Assembly (NCBI GenBank): GCA_963814435.1
Contig: CAWFCV010000034.1
Location: 62,001-126,000 of the forward strand
Source: JAEUPI01 sp963814435
GTDB lineage: Bacteria > Pseudomonadota > Gammaproteobacteria > Burkholderiales > Burkholderiaceae_C
Length of the DNA: 64,000 nucleotides
Reading direction: 5' to 3'
In this document: positions 37,661 to 45,460 of the stretch, piece after piece
How the letters are laid out: every line of letters starts with the position of its first letter
How positions within the stretch are numbered: position 1 is the first letter of the stretch
The notes under the pieces: model-generated
Told to the model about the DNA's origin: nothing
Database searches by the model: none
What the model saw: only the letters and a program-made list of their open reading frames with translations
Program-made: the position numbers and the translations under genes

Positions 37661-38446
37661 ATGCTCGAACACCACGTCGACATCCCCACCGCCGACGGCG
37701 CGATGAACAGCTTCGTGGTCCATCCGCAGGAGGGTGGGCCGTTTCCGGTGGTGCTGTTCTACATGGACGCACCGGGCAAGCGCGAAGAGCTGCACGACAT
37801 GGCGCGGCGCATCGCCGCGGTGGGCTACTTCGTGGTGCTGCCGAACCTGTACTACCGCCGCACGCGCGACTTCTGGCTGAAGGAGCGCACCGAACCGGCG
37901 ATGGCCGTGATGTTCGAGCACATGGCCACGCTCGACTCCAGGACCACCGAATGCGACACGCGGGCGCTGCTGGGCTACGTCGATGCGCAGCGCGACGCCG
38001 ATGCCACACGCATCGGCGCGGTCGGCTACTGCATGAGCGGGCCGATCGTGATGTGGGCTGCGGCGCAGTTTCCGCAGCGGCTGGCCTGCATCGCGTCGAT
38101 CCACGGCGCCAACATGGTCACCGACAAGCCCGACTCGCCGCACCGGATGCCGCCGAAGATCCGCTGCGAGAGCTACTTCGCCTGCGCCGAGATCGACAAG
38201 TGGGCACCGCCGGCCGACATCCGGACGCTGCAGGCGGCGCTCGAGACGGCGGGCACGCCGCACCGCGTCGAGTGGTACCCCGGCGTGGAACATGGCTTCG
38301 TGTTCCCGCAGCGCCCGGTCTACAACCAGGCCGCGGCCGAGCGGCACTGGGAGCGCTTGTTCAGCCTGTTCGACCGTTGCCTGCGCCGCGCCGGACCGGC
38401 GCGGCTTCAGAACGTCGGCTTCGGCGGCAGCCGCTCAGGGCCCTGA
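37661..38446 (+). CDS. Dienelactone hydrolase family protein
   Basis: 261 residues. AGGAGG five bases upstream of the ATG. Dienelactone-hydrolase features: PVVLFYMDAPGKREELHDMA, the nucleophile elbow IGAVGYCMSGPIV with Cys (GYCMSG), Asp near YFACAEIDKW, and His in PGVEHGFVFPQRP. It may hydrolyse dienelactone or another carboxylic ester in aromatic degradation, or may be a general carboxymethylenebutenolidase-like enzyme. Its end overlaps the end of the convergent propeller gene by 12 bases. Confidence 0.9.
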   Translation: MLEHHVDIPTADGAMNSFVVHPQEGGPFPVVLFYMDAPGKREELHDMARRIAAVGYFVVLPNLYYRRTRDFWLKERTEPAMAVMFEHMATLDSRTTECDTRALLGYVDAQRDADATRIGAVGYCMSGPIVMWAAAQFPQRLACIASIHGANMVTDKPDSPHRMPPKIRCESYFACAEIDKWAPPADIRTLQAALETAGTPHRVEWYPGVEHGFVFPQRPVYNQAAAERHWERLFSLFDRCLRRAGPARLQNVGFGGSRSGP

Positions 38447-40546
38447 CAGCCGCCACCCCGTGAGCACATTGCCGGCCGGCACGACCAGCAGGCCTTCGCC
38501 TGCGCCGAAGCCGGTGAGCGGTTGCACGACGTTCTGTTCGTCCGGAGCCGAGATCGCGCCACCGGCGGAGCCGACCCACACCTGTGCCCCTGTGGCGGCA
38601 TCGAGCGCGTAGACGTTGCCGGAGCTCGACCCGACGATCACGAACTGGTTGATGACGATCGGTGCCGACACCAGCTGTCCGTCGCCCGCAAAGCTCCACC
38701 ACACCTGCTGCGAGGCGAGGTCGATGGCACGCAACGTGCCGGCGTTCAGGAAGTAGCCGGTTTGCGTGGACAGCGCCGGGATCGGCGTGGCGCTGAAGTT
38801 GCCGACCAGGCTTCCGTTCGTCGCATCGAAGACCTTCGCCGGTGGGTTGGTCGGATCCCTGACGTACAGCCGGCCATTGGCATAGGCCGCTGTCTTGCCG
38901 CCGCCTCCCGAGCAGCCGCCTGCGTAGTGCCACAGGACCGACCCCGACAGCGGGTCGAACTTGTACACCTGGCAGGGGTAGGAGACGAACACGCCATCGG
39001 CCGACGCCGCGGGTGAACTCATGTCGCCGTTGGCCACGCCCGCCGTCCACAACACGCCGCCGTTGACCGCGTTGATCGCGTACAGGGTGCCGCCCGAGCC
39101 GGCGCCTGCGACGTAGACGACGCCATTCACCGCCGTCGGCGGTGCGCTGAAGGCGTACTGGCCCGGCAGCTGGGTCGACCACCCGGCCTGGCCGGTGGCC
39201 GCATCGAACGACCGCAGCAGCCCGTCGAAATTCACCACGAAGATCTTGCCGTGATCGTAGGCATGGCCGGACCAGTAGTACGTACCCGGGATCGCCACCG
39301 GCCCCCAGGCGATGTTGCCGGTCTGGGCATCGAATGCGTACAGGCTGGTGCCATACAGGTTGTTCTGCGTGCTGGTCGTCGTGGTCACGAACACCTTGCC
39401 GCCTGCGATCAATGGGTACGACACTGCGCCGGGCAGCGCCACCGACCAGGCGGGACCGGACGGGAACACCACCGGCGTGCCGAACACCGCGCGGCCGGAA
39501 TGCGCGTAGTCGATCTGGTACGTGACCGACTGGCCGAGCGGCGGCGCGGGCGACTGCGACGGCTGGAATACGTTCAACGTCGTGCTGCCGGACACTGCGC
39601 CCAGGCTCGCGCTGACGGTCGCCGAACCGAAGTCAACGCCGGTCGCAAGCCCCGACGGGCTCACCGTCGCGACCGCCGGCGCCGTGGAGGCCCAGGTCAC
39701 TTGCGTGGTCAGGACCTGCGAGCTGCCGTCGGAATAGGTGCCCGTCGCCGTGAGCTGCAGCGAACCGCCCTTGCCGAGGGTCGGGTTGTTCGGGCTGATG
39801 GCGATCGAGACGAGCGACGAACTCGGGCCGCTGCTGCTCACCGTGATCGGCACATAGTTGAAACCGCCGATCACGATGGCCGAGCTTGGATCCGCACCCG
39901 GGATCGGCAGTGCGGTGGCCACGCCGACCAGCACGAGCCGGTTGCCGGCGCTGAGGCCAAACGCGTCGATGGAGTAGGACGTGGTGGTCGACGGCAGCAC
40001 CTGAATGCTGTCGGCCGACGGCCACACCAGTTGACCGTTCGTGTCGAGCACGGCCAGCGCATACAGCGCGCCGGCCGAAGGCGCGACGCCGGACCAGGCC
40101 ACCAGATTGGCGCTCTGCGACGACCAGTTCGCCTGCGGCTGGGGCGCGGTGATGGTCGGGTAGGCATTGAACTGCGCGGCCGTGACCGCGTAGGTGGAAC
40201 CGTCGACGGTGACGCTCAGCGCGACCGGGCTGCCGGGATTGATCGTCAATTCGCCTTCGTAGTCTTGACGGGTGGCGACATAGACCAACGCGGTGCCGTT
40301 GACCACAACCGCCGCGCTGGCGATCGGGTTGCCGCTGTCCGGATCGACCACCGCGACTGCGGCTGCGGTGTTGGCACTGGAAGCCAGCATCCCCGGTGGC
40401 GCGGCGCCGGTGGGAAAGCCGATCAGCGATGCCAGGATGAACGGCGGCGTGCTCGGCGAACCGCCGCCGCCGCCGCAACTGCCAAGGCCGAGCAATATGC
40501 AGCCAGCGGCCAACCAGGCGAGCCAGGGCCTGAAGCGGGATGTCAT
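38435..40546 (-). CDS. Lipoprotein with Ig-like (BIG2) domain and PQQ-type beta-propeller
   Basis: 703 residues. Lipobox in GCILLGLGSCGG, so anchored in the envelope. Two N-terminal beta-domains, then a BIG2-like segment SLVSIAISPNNPTLGKGGS to VSASLGAVSGSTTLNV (about 260-340), then a WD/PQQ-like propeller with repeats such as SLYAFDAQTGNIAWG, LRSFDAATGQAGW, LYAINAVNGGVLW, VYALDAATGAQVW. No PQQ-ligand or dehydrogenase motifs are visible, so it is probably a structural or binding protein rather than an enzyme. The ATG at 40546 is chosen over an upstream extension. Confidence 0.75.
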   Translation of the reverse strand: MTSRFRPWLAWLAAGCILLGLGSCGGGGGSPSTPPFILASLIGFPTGAAPPGMLASSANTAAAVAVVDPDSGNPIASAAVVVNGTALVYVATRQDYEGELTINPGSPVALSVTVDGSTYAVTAAQFNAYPTITAPQPQANWSSQSANLVAWSGVAPSAGALYALAVLDTNGQLVWPSADSIQVLPSTTTSYSIDAFGLSAGNRLVLVGVATALPIPGADPSSAIVIGGFNYVPITVSSSGPSSSLVSIAISPNNPTLGKGGSLQLTATGTYSDGSSQVLTTQVTWASTAPAVATVSPSGLATGVDFGSATVSASLGAVSGSTTLNVFQPSQSPAPPLGQSVTYQIDYAHSGRAVFGTPVVFPSGPAWSVALPGAVSYPLIAGGKVFVTTTTSTQNNLYGTSLYAFDAQTGNIAWGPVAIPGTYYWSGHAYDHGKIFVVNFDGLLRSFDAATGQAGWSTQLPGQYAFSAPPTAVNGVVYVAGAGSGGTLYAINAVNGGVLWTAGVANGDMSSPAASADGVFVSYPCQVYKFDPLSGSVLWHYAGGCSGGGGKTAAYANGRLYVRDPTNPPAKVFDATNGSLVGNFSATPIPALSTQTGYFLNAGTLRAIDLASQQVWWSFAGDGQLVSAPIVINQFVIVGSSSGNVYALDAATGAQVWVGSAGGAISAPDEQNVVQPLTGFGAGEGLLVVPAGNVLTGWRLSGP

Positions 40547-40745
40547 GGCCGGCACCAACAGCGAATGCGCCAACATCGGCAACACCGATCATGCGACGCG
40601 GGCCTGCGCGCAGATTGCGTCGTGTCAACGCCGGTGCCATCTCGATCGTCGGTCGATCGGGCGAACGCAACGGATGCGTGCCGTCGCCTGCTGCGCAGCG
40701 CGTCGTGGCACTGGCAGAATCGCCGCTCCAGAAGGGAGTGGCGTG

Positions 40746-41480
40746 ATGACGCAATCGACCTCCAGCGCGGCAGGCTTCGAATCCGGCGTCGTCCGCCGCC
40801 TGCGCGACGACCTCGCGCTGGCGCTGCGCGCCGCCGCGCACCATGGCCTGTCGGAGGGCGTCTGCAACCACTTCAGCGTCGAGCTGCGCGACGGCTCCGA
40901 GCGTTTCCTGATCAATCCGCGCGGCCTGCACTGGAGCGAGGTGCAAGCCGACGACATCGTGATGATCGACGTGCAGGGCCGCAAGCTGGCCGGTCGCCAC
41001 GAGGTCGAGCCGACCGCGATGTTCATTCACGCGGCGATCCACCGTATCGGCGGCAAGGCCTGCGTGATGCACACGCACATGCCGTTCGCCACCGCGCTGA
41101 CGCTCACCGTCGATCGTGGGCTGGACACCACGCTGTCGCAGAACGCGATGCGCTTTCACGGCCGCATCGCGCTCGACGCCCGCTACAACGGCCTGGCGCT
41201 GGATGCGAGCGAAGGCGAGCGCATCGCACGTGCAATGGGCAGCGCCGACGTGGCGTTTCTCGGCAACCACGGCGTGGTGGTGTGCGGTGCGCGCATCGAC
41301 CACGCCTACGACGACCTGTATTACCTGGAGCGTGCCTGCATGGCGCAGGTGCTGGCCCAGTCCACCGGCCGGCCGCTGGTGCCGGTGGACGCCGCCATCG
41401 CGCAGAAGGTGATGGAGCAGACGCTGGGCGAGCGGCTGCAGTCGGAGCTGTTCTTCGAGGCGCTGCGGCGCAGGTTGTGA
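40746..41480 (+). CDS. Class II aldolase/adducin family protein
   Basis: 244 residues. Motifs of class II aldolases: EGVCNHFSVEL, FLINPRGLHWSEV, then the zinc ligands ACVMHTHMPFATALT and NHGVVVCGARIDHAY. The E...HTH...H set fits a metal-dependent aldolase or decarboxylase, such as fuculose-phosphate-aldolase-like enzymes. The physiological substrate is unknown. The GAAGGGAGTGGCGTG leader provides a weak ribosome-binding site. Confidence 0.88.
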   Translation: MTQSTSSAAGFESGVVRRLRDDLALALRAAAHHGLSEGVCNHFSVELRDGSERFLINPRGLHWSEVQADDIVMIDVQGRKLAGRHEVEPTAMFIHAAIHRIGGKACVMHTHMPFATALTLTVDRGLDTTLSQNAMRFHGRIALDARYNGLALDASEGERIARAMGSADVAFLGNHGVVVCGARIDHAYDDLYYLERACMAQVLAQSTGRPLVPVDAAIAQKVMEQTLGERLQSELFFEALRRRL

Positions 41481-41496
41481 CGGCCGGTGCGCGGGC

Positions 41497-42117
41497 TCAG
41501 AACCCGAAGGTCAGGCCCGCCATCGCCTCCACCTGCGTCAGCGTGTCGCCCTTGATCGACACCACGCAGCCGCCGGAGCAGAAGAACGAGCCGTCGCTGC
41601 GGATCAACGTGGCGTAGCCACGCAGCTCGGTTCGCAACGACAGCGACGGGCCGATCGGCCACTGATGTCCGATGCCGATGTTCATCGACGCGCGCACGCG
41701 CGACGAGGTGCCCTGCAGGCGCGGGCTCAGGTAGGTGATGCCCAGGCCGCCGGCCAGGTAAGGCCCGCGGCCGGCCGGGCCGTTGAAGTAGTTGAGGCCA
41801 CCGAGGTGCACGTAGCTCAGGTTCAACGGCAGCTCGCGCGGCGCACCGGTGCCCGACGATGCCAGGTCGAGCCGCGTGCGCTGGTGCGACAGCAGCAGTT
41901 GCAGCGGCCGGTTGCCGTCGTAAGGCCAATCGATGGCCAACGAGGCCGCGCCGCCGCTGCGCATGTCGATCGGCGCGTTCGGGCTGTTGGCCTGCTGGAA
42001 GCCGCTGCCGGACCGGACGCCGCCGTAGGCGGTGATCGCCTGCTGCGCGCCGGCGGGCGGCGCCGCCTGCAACGCGCAGGTCAGGGCCAGGAAGGGAACG
42101 ACTCGCTGTGCTGCCAT
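41497..42117 (-). CDS. Small outer-membrane beta-barrel protein
   Basis: 206 residues. Signal peptide FLALTCALQAAPPAGAQQ, alternating beta strands with aromatic ends, and a C-terminal GLTFGF ending in Phe, which is the outer-membrane insertion signal. It looks like a small 8-stranded barrel of the OmpW/PagP-like or acyloxyacyl-hydrolase-like type; no catalytic residues seen. A CSGGC disulfide loop lies near residue 180. Confidence 0.7.
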   Translation of the reverse strand: MAAQRVVPFLALTCALQAAPPAGAQQAITAYGGVRSGSGFQQANSPNAPIDMRSGGAASLAIDWPYDGNRPLQLLLSHQRTRLDLASSGTGAPRELPLNLSYVHLGGLNYFNGPAGRGPYLAGGLGITYLSPRLQGTSSRVRASMNIGIGHQWPIGPSLSLRTELRGYATLIRSDGSFFCSGGCVVSIKGDTLTQVEAMAGLTFGF

Positions 42118-42196
42118 GCCACGATGGTACGCGGCCGCGGCGATGCGCTGGATCGTTGCGCCATGGCGCAGCGCCGGAGTTGTTGCGGCGTGTTGC

Positions 42197-43276
42197 TCAG
42201 GCCGAGCGTGCGTCGACCGCGGAATCAGCGTCGACGGGTTCCGCCGCCAGGCTGTCGCGCGCGGCAGTGACCCGGTCGCGCCCGGCCTGCTTGGACTGGT
42301 ACAGCGCGGCGTCGGCGCGGCCGATCAGCTGGGCTGGCTCGTCGCCGCTTTGCAGCGCGGCAACGCCGACCGACACGGTGATCGTCTGCAGCACACTTTG
42401 CGTCTTGCGGTCGCGAATTGTCATCGCCTTGGCCCGTGTGCGCACGGTTTCGGCCAGCTCGAGGCTGCCTCGCATCGTGCCGTTGGGCACCAGGATCGCG
42501 AATTCGTCGCCGCCGAAGCGGGCCGCCGTGTGGGCCGCGCGGGGCACGCACGCCTTCACCAGTTCACCGAGGGCCCGGATGACCTTGTCGCCCATCAGGT
42601 GCCCGCGCGTGTCGTTGATGCCCTTGAAGCGATCGATGTCGAGCATGATCAGGCCGTGCTGCCGTCCTTCGTCGCAGGGCTGTGCGAGCATGGCCTGCAT
42701 TTCGCGGTCGAAGCCGCGACGGTTCAGCAGCTGCGTCATTGGGTCGAGCTGGGCCTCGTCGCGCGCGCGCGACAGGTCGGCGCGCAGGCGGACGATCTCG
42801 CGGCTGCTGGCGATCACCTGCTGTTCGAGTGCGTGCGCCGCGCCCTTCATGTCGGCCGCGCCTGCGCGCGTGCGGTCGAGCATCGGCGCCAGCGCCGACG
42901 GGTCGTTGCTGGCCAGTGCGGCCGCGAGCCCATCGATCTGGCGGCCGAACGCGCCGGCCTGCTCGCCGGTGCTGGAGGCGTTCTCGGCCATGCCGCTCAT
43001 CACGCGCTGCAACTCGGTACTGATGCGCTGGACGGCGTCGTGGTCGGCCTCGGCAATGGCGGCGCCGTACAGGCTGGCGATGGCGTCGTCGTCGATCGGC
43101 GTGCCGCCCTTCAGCCGCTCGTCGAGCAGGCGGGTCAGCTTGGCGTTGATGCCGGCGACGTACTCGTACCAGACCGCAAAGGCCATCGGATTGGGGCTGG
43201 CCTCGTGCTGTGTCATATGGCCGAGCGCGAGCCGGAACAACTCGGCGCTTCGGGTCTTGGATTCCTGGTAGCGCAT
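42197..43276 (-). CDS. Diguanylate cyclase with GGDEF domain
   Basis: 359 residues. The N-terminal half (residues 1-165) is an all-alpha region (RSAELFRLALGHMTQHEASP) found in many soluble Burkholderiales cyclases, ending in a coiled coil. The GGDEF domain follows: DPMTQLLNRRGFDREM, LDIDRFKGINDTRGHLMGDK and RFGGDEFAIL intact. It makes c-di-GMP in the cytoplasm. It lies 9 bases after the GGDEF-EAL regulator and is the last gene of the six-gene locus. Confidence 0.9.
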   Translation of the reverse strand: MRYQESKTRSAELFRLALGHMTQHEASPNPMAFAVWYEYVAGINAKLTRLLDERLKGGTPIDDDAIASLYGAAIAEADHDAVQRISTELQRVMSGMAENASSTGEQAGAFGRQIDGLAAALASNDPSALAPMLDRTRAGAADMKGAAHALEQQVIASSREIVRLRADLSRARDEAQLDPMTQLLNRRGFDREMQAMLAQPCDEGRQHGLIMLDIDRFKGINDTRGHLMGDKVIRALGELVKACVPRAAHTAARFGGDEFAILVPNGTMRGSLELAETVRTRAKAMTIRDRKTQSVLQTITVSVGVAALQSGDEPAQLIGRADAALYQSKQAGRDRVTAARDSLAAEPVDADSAVDARSA

Positions 43277-43285
43277 GGCGGGTCC

Positions 43286-45460
43286 TTAGCGGGTGACCGT
43301 AGCGGTCGGCGGGACGGCCACGGCCGGCGCACCGGTACGCCCTGTGATCAGATCGTTCAGATTCCAGCGCCGCTGCAGCAGGGCCGGCACCGCGTCCGCC
43401 ACAACCGGCCGGCTGAAGTAGTAACCCTGCAGGCTGTCGCAGGTCATCGCGGTGAGCATGTGCGCCTGTTGCAGCGTCTCCACGCCTTCGGCGGTGACGC
43501 GCATGCCCAGGCTCGCGGCCATGGCCACGACGGCGCGCACGATCGCCGCGTTCTCGCCGCCATCGAGCAGGCCACTGACGAAGCTGCGGTCGACCTTGAG
43601 GTTGCTGATCGGCATTCGGGTCAGGTAGCTCAACGACGAATAGCCGGTGCCGAAGTCGTCGAGCGCGATCCGCATGCCGTGATCGCACAACGCGCGCAGC
43701 GTCTGCGTTGTTGCGGCGGTGTTTTCCATCAACGCGCCTTCGGTGACCTCGAGTTCAAGCCTTTCCGGCGTCAAGCCCGATTGCGCCAGGACGTCGACGA
43801 TGGTCTGCACCAGCGCCGGGGCCGCGAACTGCACCGGCGACAGGTTGACGGCCACGCTGACGTCGTGGCCCTGCCGGACCCAGCGTGCCGCATCGTCGCA
43901 GGCAGTGCGCAGCACCCAGTGACCGATGCGCTCGATCAGCCCGTTTTCCTCGGCCAGCGCGATGAACTCCAGCGGTGCCACCAGTCCGCGCACCGGGTGC
44001 GTCCAGCGGATCAACGCTTCGACCGAGCGGATGCGGCCCGATGCGATGTCGATCTGGGGTTGGTAGACGAGGTGGAACTCCCTGCGCTCGAGCGCCATGC
44101 GCAGGCTGGCGTCCAGTTCCATCCGGGTCTGCACCTCGCGGGTGAGGGCGCTGCTGTAGAGCTGTGCGTTGTCGCGTCCGGAGCTCTTGGCGTGGTACAT
44201 CGCCGTGTCGGCATGCTTGAGCAGGGTGGCGCCATCGCGGCCATCCTCCGGGTAGAGCGCGATGCCGATGCTGGTGGTCAAGGTGACGTCGCGACCATCC
44301 AGCACGAACGGTCGGCGCATCATCTGACCCACCCGATGGGCCACCGCGATGGCATCTTGCGGACGATCGATGTCCAGGATCAGCGCCGTGAACTCGTCAC
44401 CGCCCAGGCGGGCGAGTTCGACGGACTCGTCGCTATTGAGTGGCACCGGGCGCGACAGGATGTCCGAAGGGCGCAGGCCTTCGCGCAGACGCTCGGCCGC
44501 CCACTGCAGGATCAGGTCGCCAGCGGCGTGGCCCATCGTGTCGTTGACGTTCTTGAAGCCATCGAGATCCATGAACAGCACGGCCAGCCTGCTGGCGTGC
44601 TGATCGGTGCGCCGGATTTCCTTGTCGACCCGTTCGAGAAACGATTGCCGATTGGGCAATCCCGTCAGGCTGTCGAAGTACGCCAGGCGGGCAATGCGCG
44701 CCTCGGCGAGCTTGCGCTCGCTGATGTCGCGCGACAGTACGATGAAACGCGGCTTCTCGCCGACGACCACGGCCTTGCGCGACACGGAAAGCTCGAACCA
44801 GGTGCTGCCCTTGGCCAGCGGCAGCTCGAACTGTGTGCCCATTGAAGAACCGTGTTCGAGCGCGTGGTGCAGCGCCGCCATGCACACCGCGGCGGCGGCG
44901 GGCGGCAGGATGTCGGCGACGGTCTTGCCGAGAAACACGTCGGCCGGGGCGGCCAGCAGGTCGGCGCGCGGCGCGCGGTAGTCGAGGTAGCGCCCATCGA
45001 TGTCGAGTTCGAACAGCAAGTCGGGGATCGCATTGAGCACCGCCGCGTGCCGTGCCTCTGCAGCCTGGAGGTCGCGCATCGCACCGTGGCTGCGGAACAG
45101 ATAGCGAAGGCGGTGGCCGATCAAGGCCCAGTTGACCGGCTTGGCGATGAAGTCGGTGGCGCCGGCGTCGAAGGCACGCTCGACCGAGCGCAGATCGTCC
45201 ATGCCGGTGACCATCACGATCGGCAGCAACGGGCCGGCGGACGCGCGCAGCGCGGCGCAGACTTCGTGGCCGTCGAGATCGGGCATGTCGACGTCGAGCA
45301 TGACCATGTCGCAGGGGGCGGCGCGGAACTGCCGCAATGCGTCTTCGCCTCCCACCGCCAGCCGGGCGTCGTAGCCGGCCTTGCGCAACGCCGCGCGCAT
45401 CAGAATGCGCGCGCCGGCGTCGTCGTCGACGACCAGGATCGTCAACCGGGGCTGCGTCAT
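43286..45460 (-). CDS. Response regulator with REC, PAS, GGDEF and EAL domains
   Basis: 724 residues. REC (ILVVDDDAGARILMRAAL, phospho-acceptor in VMLDVDMPDLDG, Lys in FIAKPVN), PAS-like (AVLNAIPDLLFELD..., residues 140-260), GGDEF (DSLTGLPNRQSF, LGGDEFTALI intact) and EAL (SVEALIRWTHP, VAVNLSP, DDFGTGYSSLSYL) intact. It can both make and degrade c-di-GMP under phosphorylation control. Its ATG overlaps the stop of the hybrid kinase (ATGA), which is probably its phosphodonor. Confidence 0.92.
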   Translation of the reverse strand: MTQPRLTILVVDDDAGARILMRAALRKAGYDARLAVGGEDALRQFRAAPCDMVMLDVDMPDLDGHEVCAALRASAGPLLPIVMVTGMDDLRSVERAFDAGATDFIAKPVNWALIGHRLRYLFRSHGAMRDLQAAEARHAAVLNAIPDLLFELDIDGRYLDYRAPRADLLAAPADVFLGKTVADILPPAAAAVCMAALHHALEHGSSMGTQFELPLAKGSTWFELSVSRKAVVVGEKPRFIVLSRDISERKLAEARIARLAYFDSLTGLPNRQSFLERVDKEIRRTDQHASRLAVLFMDLDGFKNVNDTMGHAAGDLILQWAAERLREGLRPSDILSRPVPLNSDESVELARLGGDEFTALILDIDRPQDAIAVAHRVGQMMRRPFVLDGRDVTLTTSIGIALYPEDGRDGATLLKHADTAMYHAKSSGRDNAQLYSSALTREVQTRMELDASLRMALERREFHLVYQPQIDIASGRIRSVEALIRWTHPVRGLVAPLEFIALAEENGLIERIGHWVLRTACDDAARWVRQGHDVSVAVNLSPVQFAAPALVQTIVDVLAQSGLTPERLELEVTEGALMENTAATTQTLRALCDHGMRIALDDFGTGYSSLSYLTRMPISNLKVDRSFVSGLLDGGENAAIVRAVVAMAASLGMRVTAEGVETLQQAHMLTAMTCDSLQGYYFSRPVVADAVPALLQRRWNLNDLITGRTGAPAVAVPPTATVTR

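Noticed and set aside
39251..41617. A 788-residue plus-strand frame
   Set aside because: Shadow of the propeller lipoprotein and the aldolase; no motif.
42032..44845. A 937-residue open frame on the plus strand
   Set aside because: It lies antisense over the GGDEF and GGDEF-EAL genes and is rich in Arg/Gln/His low-complexity text typical of reverse-strand shadows in high-GC DNA; no domain is visible.
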